Source of the DNA: Pseudomonas indica NBRC 103045
GTDB taxonomy: Bacteria; Pseudomonadota; Gammaproteobacteria; Pseudomonadales; Pseudomonadaceae
DNA: 64,000 bases
Direction: 5' to 3'
Assembly: GCF_002091635.1 (NCBI RefSeq)
Contig: NZ_BDAC01000013.1
Location: forward strand, 1 to 64,000
The position numbers and the translations under genes were made by a program. Shown here one piece after another: positions 16,820 to 26,683 of the stretch. The notes beneath the pieces were generated by a model, which was given only the letters and a program-made list of their open reading frames with translations, was not told where the DNA came from and did no database searches. How positions within the stretch are numbered: the first letter of the stretch is position 1; each line of letters opens with the position of its first letter.

Positions 16820-18484
16820 ATGCCGGACATAGCCCAGGATTACGACTACGTCATCATCGGCGCCGGGCCGGCGGGCTGCCTGCTGGCCAACCGCCTGTCC
16901 GCCGATCCGTCCGTGCGGGTACTGCTGCTGGAGGCCGGCGGGCGTGACAATTACCCCTGGATTCACATTCCCGTCGGTTACCTGTATTGCATCGGCAACC
17001 CGCGTACCGACTGGTGTTTCAGCACCGAGGCCGAGCCCGGCCTGAACGGGCGGGCGTTGAAATACCCGCGCGGCAAGGTGCTTGGCGGCTGCTCCTCGAT
17101 CAACGGGATGATCTATATGCGCGGGCAGGCCCGGGACTACGACGGCTGGGCCGCCGAGGGCAATCCAGGCTGGGCCTGGAAGGACGTGCTGCCGCTGTTC
17201 GTGCGGACGGAAAACCACTTTGCCGGCGCCAGCGACCTGCACGGCGGCGACGGTGAATGGCGGGTCGAGCTCCAGCGCCTGTCCTGGTCGATCCTCGATG
17301 CCTTCCGCCAAGCGGCCGCGCAGACGGGGATCGCCAGCATCGATGACTTCAACGGCGGCGACAACGAAGGCTGCAGCTACTTCCAAGTCAACCAGCGCAG
17401 CGGGGTACGTTGGAATGCCTCCAAGGCGTTCCTCCGTGGTATCCGCCAGCGCGCCAATCTCACGGTGCTGACGGGCGCAGAGGCGGAGCGGCTGCTGTTC
17501 GACGAGGGTAGGGTGGCGGGCGTGCTGGTGCGTTGGCAGGGCCAGGAGCGGTCATTCAGGGCCTCTCACGAAACCCTCCTGTGCGCGGGTTCCATCGGCT
17601 CTCCCGCCTTGTTGCAGCGTTCGGGCATAGGCCCGCGCCCGTTGCTGGAGCGTCTGGGCATCGGCATTCGTCATGAATTGCCGGGTGTCGGCGCGAATCT
17701 GCAGGATCACCTGCAGTTGCGGCTGATCTACCGGATCAGTGGCGCGACGACCCTCAACCAACTGGCCGGCAGCCTGTGGGGTAAATGCGGGATGGGTCTG
17801 CGCTATCTGCTCAGCCGCAGCGGCCCGCTGGCCATGGCGCCGAGCCAACTGGGCGCCTTCGCCCGTTCCGATCCGGGGCAGGCGTCCGCCAACCTGCAAT
17901 ACCACGTGCAACCGCTGTCACTGGACAAGTTCGGCGATCCGCTGCACGACTTCCCGGCTTTCACCGCCTCGGTCTGCAACCTGCGTCCGGAAAGCCGGGG
18001 ACGAGTGGAGATCCGCTCCGCCGATCCGCAGACGGCGCCCCTTATCCAGCCGAACTACCTGAGCGACCCACGCGACCTGGCGGTGGCGGCCGACGCCATC
18101 CGCCTGACCCGGCGCATCGTCGCTGCGCCGGCCCTGGCGGGATATCGACCGGAGGAGTACCTGCCGGGCCCGGCCTACCAGACCGAGGAAGACTTGCGGC
18201 AGGCCGCCGGCTTGATCGGCACCACGATCTTCCATCCCTCCGGGACCTGCCGGATGGGCATCGGGCCCGATGCGGTGGTCGACGCGCGCCTGCGCGTGCA
18301 TGGCATGGCCGGGCTGCGCATCGCCGACGCGTCGATCATGCCGCGCATCGTCTCCGGCAATACCTGCTCGCCGGTGCTGATGATCGCCGAGAAGGCCGCC
18401 GAGCTGATCCGCGAGGACCGGCAACGGGCGACCGCGGCGACCGAGATTCCGGCCCAGGTGCGAGAACCGGCCGGCGTGGCGTGA
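16820..18484 (+). CDS. GMC-family FAD-dependent oxidoreductase (choline-dehydrogenase-like)
   Basis: This is a 554 aa flavoprotein of the glucose-methanol-choline family. The FAD-binding Rossmann motif VIIGAGPAGCLLANRL is at residue 10. GMC signature 1 is GKVLGGCSSINGMIYMRG. The second signature region contains CAGSIGSPALLQRSGIGP. C-terminal HPSGTCRMG and SGNTCSPVLMIAEKAAELI hold the active-site His and Asn. It oxidises an alcohol, but the substrate is not shown. There is no betaine-aldehyde dehydrogenase or betI nearby, so it is probably not the betA of glycine betaine synthesis. Confidence 0.9.
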   Translation: MPDIAQDYDYVIIGAGPAGCLLANRLSADPSVRVLLLEAGGRDNYPWIHIPVGYLYCIGNPRTDWCFSTEAEPGLNGRALKYPRGKVLGGCSSINGMIYMRGQARDYDGWAAEGNPGWAWKDVLPLFVRTENHFAGASDLHGGDGEWRVELQRLSWSILDAFRQAAAQTGIASIDDFNGGDNEGCSYFQVNQRSGVRWNASKAFLRGIRQRANLTVLTGAEAERLLFDEGRVAGVLVRWQGQERSFRASHETLLCAGSIGSPALLQRSGIGPRPLLERLGIGIRHELPGVGANLQDHLQLRLIYRISGATTLNQLAGSLWGKCGMGLRYLLSRSGPLAMAPSQLGAFARSDPGQASANLQYHVQPLSLDKFGDPLHDFPAFTASVCNLRPESRGRVEIRSADPQTAPLIQPNYLSDPRDLAVAADAIRLTRRIVAAPALAGYRPEEYLPGPAYQTEEDLRQAAGLIGTTIFHPSGTCRMGIGPDAVVDARLRVHGMAGLRIADASIMPRIVSGNTCSPVLMIAEKAAELIREDRQRATAATEIPAQVREPAGVA

Positions 18485-18594
18485 GCCAATGGTCAGGATT
18501 CGCTGGCGGGGGCGGGACGAGCGGGCTGCCAGGGCCGGCGGAGTGGGGTATACTCGCCGGCTTTTCAAAGTTTCGCCTGCGAGTGCTCCCAGCC

Positions 18595-19690
18595 ATGGAA
18601 ATCAATCCGATCCTGAACAGCATCAAGGACCTCTCCGAGCGCACCCAGACGATTCGGGGGTATCTTTGACTACGATCACAAGCGTGATCGCCTGACCGAA
18701 GTCGAGCGCGAGCTCGAAGACCCGAACGTCTGGAACAACCCGGAATATGCGCAGAACCTGGGCCGCGAACGCGCCCAGCTGGCGCTGATCGTCGAGACCC
18801 TCGACGAGCTTCACGGCGGCCTCGCCGATTCCCGCGACCTGCTCGACATGGCCGCCGAAGAGAACGACGAAGGTGCGGTGAACGATGTCGCCGTTGAAGT
18901 CGAGCGCCTGCGCGGCATCCTCGAGAAGCTGGAATTCCGCCGCATGTTCAGCGGCGAGATGGACGCCAACAACGCCTATCTGGACATCCAGGCCGGTTCC
19001 GGCGGCACCGAGGCCCAGGACTGGGCCAACATGCTGCTGCGCATGTACCTGCGCTGGGCCGACAAGCGTGGCTTCGACACCGAGATCGTCGAACTCTCCG
19101 AGGGCGAAGTCGCCGGCATCAAGAGCGCCACCGTCCACGTCAAGGGCGAGTACGCCTTCGGCTGGCTGCGTACCGAGATCGGCGTGCACCGCCTGGTGCG
19201 CAAGAGCCCGTTCGACTCCGGCAACCGCCGGCATACCTCGTTCTCCGCGGTATTCGCCTCGCCGGAAGTGGACGACAACGTCGAGATCGAGATCAACCCG
19301 GCCGATCTGCGCATCGACACCTACCGCTCCTCCGGGGCCGGTGGTCAGCACGTGAACACCACTGACTCCGCGGTGCGTATCACCCACCTGCCGACCAACA
19401 CCGTGGTGTCCTGCCAGAACGAACGCTCCCAGCACGCCAACAAGGACCGCGCCATGAAGATGCTGCGCGCCAAGTTGTACGAACTGGAAATGATGAAGCG
19501 CAACGCCGCTGCCCAGGCCCTGGAAGATACCAAGTCGGACATCGGCTGGGGTCACCAGATCCGCTCCTACGTGCTCGACCAGTCGCGGATCAAGGACCTG
19601 CGCACCGGCATCGAGAACAGCAACTGCGACGCGGTGCTGGACGGCGATCTGGACGACTTCATCGAAGCGAGCCTCAAACAGGGGCTGTGA
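18595..19690 (+). CDS. prfB: Peptide chain release factor 2, with programmed +1 frameshift
   Basis: RF2 ends translation at UGA and UAA. A 24-codon leader from ATG 18595 runs to TGA 18667-18669. The sequence CGGGGG TAT CTT TGA C is the conserved +1 slippage site with its internal Shine-Dalgarno, so the ribosome skips T18667 and continues in the frame ending at 19690 (364 aa in total). The UGA-reading SPF tripeptide is in [14 protein letters not shown] and the catalytic GGQ in [16 protein letters not shown]. Scarce RF2 favours the shift, giving autoregulation. lysS follows, a pair conserved in proteobacteria. Confidence 0.97.
18658..18670 (+). promoter_or_regulatory. RF2 recoding site (slip codon CTT, in-frame TGA)
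   Basis: A GGGGG tract, the spacer TAT, the slip codon CTT (18664-18666), the stop TGA (18667-18669) and a following C reproduce the E. coli prfB recoding signal nearly base for base. Confidence 0.93.
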
Positions 19691-19808
19691 CAGACCATTT
19701 GCAGGAGCGCTCCCGCCCGCGAACGCCGCGAGCGGGGCGCCCGGTTCGCGAGCCCGCTCGCACCTGCATTTCACTCATTACGTAACAAGCGCCAGGCAAA
19801 AGACCACC

Positions 19809-21311
19809 ATGAGCGAACAACCGCTGAACGAGCATGCGATCCACGAGGAAGAGAACAAGCTGATTGCCCAGCGCAAGGAAAAACTTGCCGCGGAACGCGC
19901 CAAGGGCAACGCCTTCCCCAACGACTTCCGCCGCGACAGCCTGTGCGGCGACCTGCAGCAAGCCTGTGCCGATAAGAGCAAGGAAGAGCTCGAGGCCGCC
20001 GGCATCAAGGTCAAGGTCGCCGGACGCATCATGCTCAACCGCGGCGCCTTCATGGTGATTCAAGACATGAGCGGGCGCATCCAGGTCTACGTCGACCGCA
20101 AGACGCTACCGGCCGAGACCCTCGAAGCGCTCAAGCACTGGGACCTGGGCGACATCATCGCCGCCGAGGGCACCCTGGCCCGCTCCGGCAAGGGCGACCT
20201 CTACGTCTACATGGATAACGTGCGCCTGCTGACCAAGTCGCTGCGCCCGCTGCCGGACAAGTTCCATGGTCTGACCGACACCGAGCAGCGCTATCGCCAG
20301 CGCTACGTCGACCTGATCATGAACGAGGAGGTGCGCCACACCTTCCGCGTGCGTTCCAAGGTGATCGCCCACATCCGCAAGTTCCTTGCCGACCGCAATT
20401 TCCTCGAAGTGGAAACGCCGATGCTGCAGACCATCCCGGGTGGCGCGGCGGCCAAGCCGTTCGAGACGCACCACAATGCGCTGGACATGGCCATGTTCCT
20501 GCGCATTGCCCCGGAGCTGTACCTCAAGCGTCTGGTGGTGGGCGGATTCGAGAAGGTCTTCGAGATCAACCGCAACTTCCGTAACGAAGGCGTTTCGACC
20601 CGGCACAACCCCGAGTTCACCATGCTCGAGTTCTACCAGGCCTACGCCGACTACGAAGACAACATGGACCTCACCGAGGAACTGTTCCGCGAGCTGGCCC
20701 TGTCCGTTCTCGGCACCACCGACGTGCCTTACCAGGGCAAGGTGTTCCATTTCGGCGAGCCGTTCGCCCGCCTGTCCGTGTTCGATTCGATTCTCAAGTT
20801 CAACCCGGACATCAGCGAAGCCGACCTCAAGGACATCGACAAGGCCCGTGCCATCGCCAAGAAGGCCGGTGCCGATGTGAAGGGCTTCGAGGGCCTGGGC
20901 AAGCTGCAAACGATGATTTTCGAGGAGCTGGTCGAGCACAAGCTGGAGCAGCCTACCTTCATCACCCGCTACCCGTTCGAAGTCTCGCCGCTGGCCCGTC
21001 GCAGCGATGACGACCCGAGCGTTACCGACCGCTTCGAGCTGTTCATCGGCGGTCGCGAGATCGCCAACGCCTATTCCGAGCTGAACGATGCGGAAGACCA
21101 GGCCGAGCGCTTCCTCGCCCAGGTTCGCGACAAGGACGCCGGCGACGACGAAGCCATGCACTTCGACGCCGACTTCGTCCGTGCCCTGGAATACGGTATG
21201 CCGCCCACCGCTGGCGAAGGTATTGGCATCGACCGTCTGGTGATGCTGCTCACCGACTCGCCGTCGATCCGCGACGTGATCCTCTTCCCGCACATGCGTC
21301 CGGAAGTCTGA
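19809..21311 (+). CDS. lysS: Lysyl-tRNA synthetase (class II)
   Basis: LysRS charges tRNA-Lys. The protein is 500 aa, normal for bacterial class II LysRS. An N-terminal OB-fold anticodon-binding domain (about 60-150) is followed by the class II catalytic core. Motif 2 is [20 protein letters not shown] and motif 3 is [20 protein letters not shown]. It lies 118 bases after prfB and ends just before a clear terminator. Confidence 0.97.
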   Translation: MSEQPLNEHAIHEEENKLIAQRKEKLAAERAKGNAFPNDFRRDSLCGDLQQACADKSKEELEAAGIKVKVAGRIMLNRGAFMVIQDMSGRIQVYVDRKTLPAETLEALKHWDLGDIIAAEGTLARSGKGDLYVYMDNVRLLTKSLRPLPDKFHGLTDTEQRYRQRYVDLIMNEEVRHTFRVRSKVIAHIRKFLADRNFLEVETPMLQTIPGGAAAKPFETHHNALDMAMFLRIAPELYLKRLVVGGFEKVFEINRNFRNEGVSTRHNPEFTMLEFYQAYADYEDNMDLTEELFRELALSVLGTTDVPYQGKVFHFGEPFARLSVFDSILKFNPDISEADLKDIDKARAIAKKAGADVKGFEGLGKLQTMIFEELVEHKLEQPTFITRYPFEVSPLARRSDDDPSVTDRFELFIGGREIANAYSELNDAEDQAERFLAQVRDKDAGDDEAMHFDADFVRALEYGMPPTAGEGIGIDRLVMLLTDSPSIRDVILFPHMRPEV

Positions 21312-21324
21312 ACGTCATGAAAAG

Positions 21325-21347
21325 AGCCGCCTTCGGGCGGCTTTTTT
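21325..21347 (+). terminator. Factor-independent terminator after lysS
   Basis: AGCCGCC (21325-21331), a TTCG loop, GGCGGCT (21336-21342), then a run of T. It lies 14 bases after the lysS stop. Confidence 0.92.
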
Positions 21348-21424
21348 GTGCTCCGGCCGGGCCATCCCGGCGTCCCAAAGTTTGATTCTGCGTTCGTTCC
21401 ACCGAGTTCGAGGAAATCGCCGCC

Positions 21425-22138
21425 GTGACCCGCCCCTCCGCTCCCGACAGTGCCTCCCGCATCGCCAACGCCGTCGCCGACAGTGTCCAGTACCAGGGCC
21501 GCAAGGCCAGCCGGCAAGGTAGCGAGCAGCGCCGCCAGGCCATCCTCGATGCCGCCATGCGCATCATTGTCCGCGAAGGCGTGCGCGCCGTGCGTCATCG
21601 CGCCGTGGCGGCCGAGGCCGAGGTGCCGCTGTCGGCCACCACCTATTACTTCAAGGACATCGACGACCTCATCACCGATACCTTCGCCCAGTTCGTCGAA
21701 CGCAGCGCCGCTTACATGGCGCATTTCTGGGAAAGCACCCAGGGGCTGCTGCTGGAGGAAGTCGGCAAGCTGGACGGCACCGCCGAATCGCGCCGCAACC
21801 TGGCCGACGAGATCGCCCGGCTGGCTGTCGAGTACGTGCGTCACCAATTGCTCACCCGCCGCGATCACCTGATGGCGGAACATGCCTTCCACCAGGAGGC
21901 GCTGCTCAACCCACGCCTGCACGAACTGGTACGCTCGCACCGGCTGATCCTGCTGCAAGGCACCACGCATTTCTTCCAGGTGCTCGGCTCGCAACAGCCG
22001 AGACAGGATGCCGAGGTGCTGGCGGGCATCATCGAACGCATGGAGTACCAGGGCCTGCTCGATGGGGTGGAGAACTTGAACGTCGAAGAAATGCTGGCCA
22101 TCCTCAGGCGGTATATGTATCTGGTGCTCGGGCTCTGA
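21425..22138 (+). CDS. TetR-family transcriptional regulator
   Basis: This gene encodes 237 aa. The HTH domain lies at about 35-85: RRQAILDAAMRIIVREG, then VRAVRHRAVAAEAEVPLSAT and TYYFKDIDDLITDTF. The C-terminal ligand domain is not diagnostic. The start is GTG 21425, with GAGGAAA eight bases upstream; it begins with a 30-residue polar tail unusual for the family. It is followed in the same direction by the lipoprotein gene at 22237, a possible target, although TetR proteins more often act on divergent genes. Confidence 0.88.
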   Translation: MTRPSAPDSASRIANAVADSVQYQGRKASRQGSEQRRQAILDAAMRIIVREGVRAVRHRAVAAEAEVPLSATTYYFKDIDDLITDTFAQFVERSAAYMAHFWESTQGLLLEEVGKLDGTAESRRNLADEIARLAVEYVRHQLLTRRDHLMAEHAFHQEALLNPRLHELVRSHRLILLQGTTHFFQVLGSQQPRQDAEVLAGIIERMEYQGLLDGVENLNVEEMLAILRRYMYLVLGL

Positions 22139-22236
22139 GTTGGCTGGAAAATTGTGCCGGTTTTGCTGGCGAGTGGGCGACGCGGCGGCCGGCTCCGTCG
22201 CATAATCCGGCGCAGACGTCTCACAAGGAGAGCGAA

Positions 22237-22788
22237 ATGAAAGCCTGGCGTGCCCTGATCGCCGTGTCCTTCCTGCTGTTGAGCGGTTGCCTGGTTACCT
22301 TCAAGGACCCCATCCCGGCCAACGAGGCAGCGCCGATTCCGCTGCTCGGCGAGTGGACGCGCAAGAACGAGTGGGGCGAGCAGCAGTACCTGGACATCAG
22401 CCGCTCCGGCGCCAACGTCTACAAGGCGAAATCCTACGTCGAGAGTCCCGACAACCAGGAAGGCCAGGAAGAGTACAGCTTCACCGTCGCGCACCATGGC
22501 CTGCGCTGGTACGTCTCCGCCGGTCTGCCGAAGAGCCTCGGCGCCAATTTCGCTATCGCCGGCTTCGAGATCACCACCAGCAACGAGCTGGTGATCTATA
22601 CCTTGGATGTCGAACGCATCCAGCAGACCCTGGACCAGGGCGAGCTGGAGGGACAGCGGGTGGAAACCGAGCGGGGCGACGGTGTGTTGATCAGCAGCGC
22701 CCTGGACAAGGTGTTCGCCTTCCTGAACGACCCGGCCAATTCCGATGTCTTCGTCGAAGTGGCCCGCTACCAGCGTTCCGGTGAATGA
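22237..22788 (+). CDS. Predicted lipoprotein of unknown function
   Basis: This is a 183 aa protein with a lipoprotein signal peptide: basic start MKAWR, hydrophobic core, and lipobox LLSG followed by Cys18. Position +2 after Cys is Leu, which would favour outer-membrane sorting. The mature part has no motif I know. It is rich in beta-prone, alternating residues. AAGGAGAGC precedes the ATG. The next gene starts eight bases after its stop, so they probably share a transcript. Confidence 0.85.
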   Translation: MKAWRALIAVSFLLLSGCLVTFKDPIPANEAAPIPLLGEWTRKNEWGEQQYLDISRSGANVYKAKSYVESPDNQEGQEEYSFTVAHHGLRWYVSAGLPKSLGANFAIAGFEITTSNELVIYTLDVERIQQTLDQGELEGQRVETERGDGVLISSALDKVFAFLNDPANSDVFVEVARYQRSGE

Positions 22789-22795
22789 GGAGACG

Positions 22796-24091
22796 ATGAA
22801 CAGCCGAATGGATCTGGACGACTACCAACTGATCATCCGCGCGCTTTCCGACCGTATCGTCGAGGCGCAGACGCCGATCCGCGTGCTGGATGCGGTCAAG
22901 TGGGACGATGGCGTCCGCAAGGGCTTCTTCAAGGCCAAGGGCAAGGAGCTGCCGGCCATCGACCGCGCCTACTACGAGAGCCGCCCGCTGACCTTCGATT
23001 CGGCGGCGAAGAAGCAGGAGTTCCAGAACATTGAGCGGGACATCACCCGCCAGCTCGGCCAGTTCAACCCGGTCGGGCAGATCATGCGGCGCATGTGCAA
23101 GGAATACCGCATGGTCATCCGCATGCTCGAGGCGCGCGGCACGGCGGATTTCGGCCTGATCTCCCAGGACCTCTACGGCGCCGCGTCGGACGCCTTCCAT
23201 GCCGGCGACCCGACCCTGGCCGATCTCGGCCTGATGCTGTCGGACTACCTGAACAACATCGCCGATCGCGGCGACCTCAAGGACGAGCCCAAGACGCTTT
23301 CCGCCAAGGAAGCCGTCGAGCTGCTGCAAGGCCGCTTGAACAAGGTGTTCGGCGAGAAGGACAGTACCATCCGCGTCATCGAGTCCGACGGCATCGTCGC
23401 CGACGCGGCGGCCGGTGCCGACTACATCAAGATTCGCACCGATGCGATGTTCAACGAGCGCGACGTGCGGGCGCTGGAAGTCCACGAAGGGCTGGTGCAT
23501 GTCGGCACCACGCTGAACGGACTCAACCAGCCGGTCTGCACCTTCCTCTCCAAGGGCCCGCCATCCTCCACCGTGACCCAGGAAGGACTGGCGATCCTCA
23601 TGGAAGTGATCGCCTTCGCCTCCTACCCGACCCGCCTGCGCAAGCTGACCAACCGCACCCGGGCCATCCACATGGCCGAGGAGGGTGCGAATTTCCTCGA
23701 CATCTTCGAGTTCTTCCGCAGCGAGGGGTATGCCGAGGACGAGTGCTACGGCAACGCCAGCCGGGTATTCCGCGGCTCGACGCCGGATGGCCTGCCGTTC
23801 ACCAAGGACCTGTCCTACCTCAAGGGTTTCATCCTCATCTACAACTACATCCAGCTCGCGGTGCGCAAAGGCAAGCTGGAGCAGATTCCGCTGCTGTTCT
23901 GCGGCAAGACCACCCTGGAAGACATGCGGACCCTGCGCCAACTGGTGGACGAAGGGCTGGTGGTACCGCCGAAGTACCTGCCGCCGCAGTTCAGCGACCT
24001 GAACGCGCTGTCGGCCTGGATGTGTTTCTCCAACTTCCTGAACCACCTGAGCCTGGACCGGATCGAAGCCGACTACGCCAATATCCTCTAA
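22796..24091 (+). CDS. QEGLA-motif (DUF1704/MATCAP-like) zinc carboxypeptidase
   Basis: This is a 431 aa protein of the family annotated as flavohemoglobin expression-modulating QEGLA motif protein. HEGLVH at 230-235 is an HExxxH zinc site and TQEGLA at 261-266 supplies a second acidic residue (E263). The same layout is catalytic in the eukaryotic tubulin tyrosine carboxypeptidase MATCAP, a DUF1704 member, so a metallo-carboxypeptidase is likely. The bacterial substrate is unknown, and no flavohaemoglobin gene is near. GAGGAG precedes ATG 22796. It is the second gene of a head-to-tail row, after the lipoprotein. Confidence 0.85.
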   Translation: MNSRMDLDDYQLIIRALSDRIVEAQTPIRVLDAVKWDDGVRKGFFKAKGKELPAIDRAYYESRPLTFDSAAKKQEFQNIERDITRQLGQFNPVGQIMRRMCKEYRMVIRMLEARGTADFGLISQDLYGAASDAFHAGDPTLADLGLMLSDYLNNIADRGDLKDEPKTLSAKEAVELLQGRLNKVFGEKDSTIRVIESDGIVADAAAGADYIKIRTDAMFNERDVRALEVHEGLVHVGTTLNGLNQPVCTFLSKGPPSSTVTQEGLAILMEVIAFASYPTRLRKLTNRTRAIHMAEEGANFLDIFEFFRSEGYAEDECYGNASRVFRGSTPDGLPFTKDLSYLKGFILIYNYIQLAVRKGKLEQIPLLFCGKTTLEDMRTLRQLVDEGLVVPPKYLPPQFSDLNALSAWMCFSNFLNHLSLDRIEADYANIL

Positions 24092-24093
24092 TA

Positions 24094-24165
24094 AGCGGCA
24101 AGCTACGGGCCTCAAGCTGCAAGTGGTTTGCCTCTGAAAGCGCGTGCAGCTCGTTACTTGCCGCT
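24094..24165. repeat. REP-like nested palindrome
   Basis: Outer arms AGCGGCAAG (24094-24102) and CTTGCCGCT (24157-24165) enclose inner arms AGCTGCA (24115-24121) and TGCAGCT (24145-24151). It fills the gap between the QEGLA gene and the AIM24-like gene. The core is shared with palindromes at 4765 and 58902. Confidence 0.65.
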
Positions 24166-24182
24166 AACCGAAGGTTACTTCC

Positions 24183-24929
24183 ATGCCTAGCCATCAGCTT
24201 GACTACGAAATCCTCGGCGCTTCGGCGCAAAGCGTCGAAATCATCCTTGACCCCGGCGAGACGGTGATCGCCGAAGCCGGGGCGATGAACTACATGACCG
24301 ACGGCGTGCGCTTCGAGACGCGTATGGGCGACGGCAGCGCCAGCGGCGTGCTGGGCAAGCTGTGGGGCATGGGCAAGCGCATGCTCACCGGCGAATCGCT
24401 GTTCATGACGCACTTTACCAACGCCGGCAAAAGCCAGGCGCGGGTCGCCTTTGCCGCGCCCTATCCGGGCACGGTGGTGCCCATCGACCTGAGCCGGATC
24501 GGCGGCAGCCTGATCTGCCAGAAGGATGCCTTCCTCTGCGCCGCTCACGGCACATCCATCGGCATCAGCTTCAACAAGCGGCTGGGTGCGGGTTTCTTCG
24601 GCGGCGAAGGCTTCATCCTGCAGAAGCTGGAAGGCGACGGCCTGGCCTTCGTGCATGCCGGCGGTACGGTGATCCGCAAGGAATTGAACAACGAGACGCT
24701 GCGCCTGGATACCGGCTGCCTGGTCGGCTTCAGCCGCGGCATCGACTATGACATCCAGCTCGCCGGCGGTCTCAAGAGCATGCTGTTCGGTGGCGAGGGG
24801 ATTCTCCTGGCCACGCTCAAGGGCACCGGAACCGTGTGGATCCAGAGCCTGCCGTTCTCGCGCCTGGCCGAGCGCATCTACGAAGCGACCTTCAAGGCGC
24901 GGGAGGAAGTGCGCGCCGGAGGGCAGTGA
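24183..24929 (+). CDS. AIM24/TIGR00266 family protein
   Basis: This gene encodes 248 aa, a full-length member of the TIGR00266 family (related to mitochondrial AIM24). The family start [19 protein letters not shown], then [15 protein letters not shown], and [20 protein letters not shown] in the second half are clear. The fold is a beta-rich tandem repeat. No enzymatic role is known. Its TGA overlaps the ATG of the next gene (TGATG), implying coupled translation. Confidence 0.9.
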   Translation: MPSHQLDYEILGASAQSVEIILDPGETVIAEAGAMNYMTDGVRFETRMGDGSASGVLGKLWGMGKRMLTGESLFMTHFTNAGKSQARVAFAAPYPGTVVPIDLSRIGGSLICQKDAFLCAAHGTSIGISFNKRLGAGFFGGEGFILQKLEGDGLAFVHAGGTVIRKELNNETLRLDTGCLVGFSRGIDYDIQLAGGLKSMLFGGEGILLATLKGTGTVWIQSLPFSRLAERIYEATFKAREEVRAGGQ

Positions 24930-25810
24930 TGCCACGGCTGTTGCTGGCCGGCGTACTGTTGCTCCTGGCGGGCTGCAGCTCGCTGTTGTTCTACCCGCAG
25001 AAAGGGTTGCCGATCACCCCGGAGCGGGCCGGGCTGGCCTATCGCGATGTGTTCCTTGACGCTGCCGACGGCACCCGCCTGCACGCCTGGTGGCTACCGG
25101 CCAAGGCTGGCGTCGAAGTGAAGGGCACGGTGCTGCACCTGCACGGCAACGGCGGCAACCTGGCTTGGCATCTCGGCGGCAGCTACTGGCTGCCGGAGCA
25201 GGGCTACCAGGTCCTGCTGCTGGATTACCGGGGCTACGGCCGCTCCGAAGGCGAGCCCTCGCTCCCGGCGGTCTATCAGGACATCGACGCCGCCTTTGCC
25301 TGGCTCGATCAGGCAGAGGAGGTGCAGGGCAAGCCGCTGGTCGTGCTCGGCCAGAGCCTTGGCGGCGCTTTGGCACTGCATTACCTGGCGGAGCATCCCG
25401 AGCGCCGCGAACGGCTGCACGCGCTGGTGCTGGATGGCGTGCCGGCGAGCTATCGCGAAGTGGCGCAATACACCCTGGGCACGGCCTGGCTGACCTGGCC
25501 GCTGCAGGTGCCGCTGTCCTGGCTGGTCCCCGATGGCGACAGCGCGGTACGGGCCATCGCCCGGCTCGAAGGCGTGCCGATGCTGATCTACCACAGCCTC
25601 GACGATTCGCTGGTGCCCCTTTCCAACGGCGTGCGTCTGTATCAAGCTGCGCCGCCGCCGCGGGTGTTCCAGCCGACCCGCGGCGAGCACGTGCACACTT
25701 TTGCCCAGCCGGTCTGGCGCGAGGTGATGGTGCGCTACCTGGACGACCCGCAGGGCTTCGTCGGGTTGCGCCGGCTGGCCGAAATTCCCGATCCCGATAC
25801 TCCGCAATGA
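24929..25810 (+). CDS. Lipoprotein alpha/beta hydrolase
   Basis: This gene encodes 293 aa. A lipoprotein signal peptide ends in the lipobox LLAG with Cys16 followed by Ser-Ser. The alpha/beta hydrolase fold shows the oxyanion loop HLHGNGGN, the nucleophile elbow GQSLGG, an acid in [10 protein letters not shown] and a base in RGEHVHTF. It resembles the family with YfhR/ABHD13-like proteins, of unknown substrate. The upstream open frame is not used: the ATG overlaps the preceding stop. Confidence 0.88.
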   Translation: MPRLLLAGVLLLLAGCSSLLFYPQKGLPITPERAGLAYRDVFLDAADGTRLHAWWLPAKAGVEVKGTVLHLHGNGGNLAWHLGGSYWLPEQGYQVLLLDYRGYGRSEGEPSLPAVYQDIDAAFAWLDQAEEVQGKPLVVLGQSLGGALALHYLAEHPERRERLHALVLDGVPASYREVAQYTLGTAWLTWPLQVPLSWLVPDGDSAVRAIARLEGVPMLIYHSLDDSLVPLSNGVRLYQAAPPPRVFQPTRGEHVHTFAQPVWREVMVRYLDDPQGFVGLRRLAEIPDPDTPQ

Positions 25811-25818
25811 AGGGCACC

Positions 25819-26145
25819 ATGACCGAAGAACGCAGTCCCATTCCCCTGATCCTGACCGCCGTCGCCAGCGTCATCGGCACCGTCCTGGCGCTCTGGTACT
25901 ACGGCTACCTGCACTTCGCCAAGGAGGAGGACGCCTTGCTGCTGGCCGACTTCACCATGCTCAAGACCGTGCCGGGCGAGGACTACAAGGTATCGCTCAA
26001 GCCCGCCCGTCAGGTCGCCCAGTGCATCGACGGTGTGCTGGTACTCTTCGATACCGAACAGAAGGGCCTCACTGGTGTGCTGGTGGACGACCGCAAGCAG
26101 GCGGTGCGCTGCATGGGCCAGGAGACGCCGCAGGAAACCCCGTGA
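25819..26145 (+). CDS. Small single-pass membrane protein of unknown function
   Basis: This gene encodes 108 aa. One transmembrane helix near the N terminus ([20 protein letters not shown]) is followed by a soluble C-terminal part with two cysteines. ATG 25807 overlaps the previous stop as ATGA, while ATG 25819 has AAGGG just ahead; either is possible. Its own stop overlaps the next start (GTGA), so it sits within the co-translated row. I recognise no family. Confidence 0.72.
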   Translation: MTEERSPIPLILTAVASVIGTVLALWYYGYLHFAKEEDALLLADFTMLKTVPGEDYKVSLKPARQVAQCIDGVLVLFDTEQKGLTGVLVDDRKQAVRCMGQETPQETP

Positions 26146-26660
26146 ACATCGAAATCTGGCAGGGCGACATCACCCGTCTAGCCGTCGACGCCATCGTCAA
26201 CGCGGCTAATTCGTCGCTGCTCGGCGGCGGTGGGGTGGATGGCGCCATCCACCGGGCGGCCGGTCCCGAGCTGGTGGCGCATTGCCGGACCCTGGGTGGA
26301 TGCCCGACCGGCGAGGCCCGGTTGACTCCTGGCTTCCGCCTGCCGGCGCGCCATGTCATCCATACCGTCGGCCCCGTCTGGCGGGGCGGTAATCATGGCG
26401 AACCCGATCTCCTGGCGGCCTGTTACCGCAACAGCCTGGCCCTGGCCGAAGCCCACGGACTGGCCAGCATTGCCTTTCCGGCGATCAGTTGCGGCATCTA
26501 CGGTTATCCGCTGGAACAGGCCGCGGTCATCGCCATCGGCGAACTGCGCCGGCTGCGGCAATCCGGCAGCAGCCTGGAAAAGGCCGTGCTGGTGGCGTTC
26601 TCTCGGGACATGGCCGTGCTGTACGAACGACTGTTGAGCGGGGAGAGCCCGGCTTCCTGA
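26142..26660 (+). CDS. Macrodomain protein (O-acetyl-ADP-ribose deacetylase type)
   Basis: This is a 172 aa single macrodomain. Diagnostic are [20 protein letters not shown], then [17 protein letters not shown] and [17 protein letters not shown]. These fit the YmdB/MacroD group, which removes ADP-ribose or hydrolyses O-acetyl-ADP-ribose. The GTG start overlaps the previous stop. It is the last gene of the row and is convergent with lptF across a hairpin. Confidence 0.92.
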   Translation: MNIEIWQGDITRLAVDAIVNAANSSLLGGGGVDGAIHRAAGPELVAHCRTLGGCPTGEARLTPGFRLPARHVIHTVGPVWRGGNHGEPDLLAACYRNSLALAEAHGLASIAFPAISCGIYGYPLEQAAVIAIGELRRLRQSGSSLEKAVLVAFSRDMAVLYERLLSGESPAS

Positions 26661-26670
26661 TGCCGGGCTC
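26645..26670. terminator. Hairpin between convergent macrodomain gene and lptF
   Basis: GAGCCCGGC (26645-26653), an eight-base loop holding the macrodomain stop codon, and GCCGGGCTC (26662-26670). The stem is perfect but no T-run follows on either strand. Confidence 0.5.
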
Positions 26671-26683
26671 CTCCGGTAAGCCC

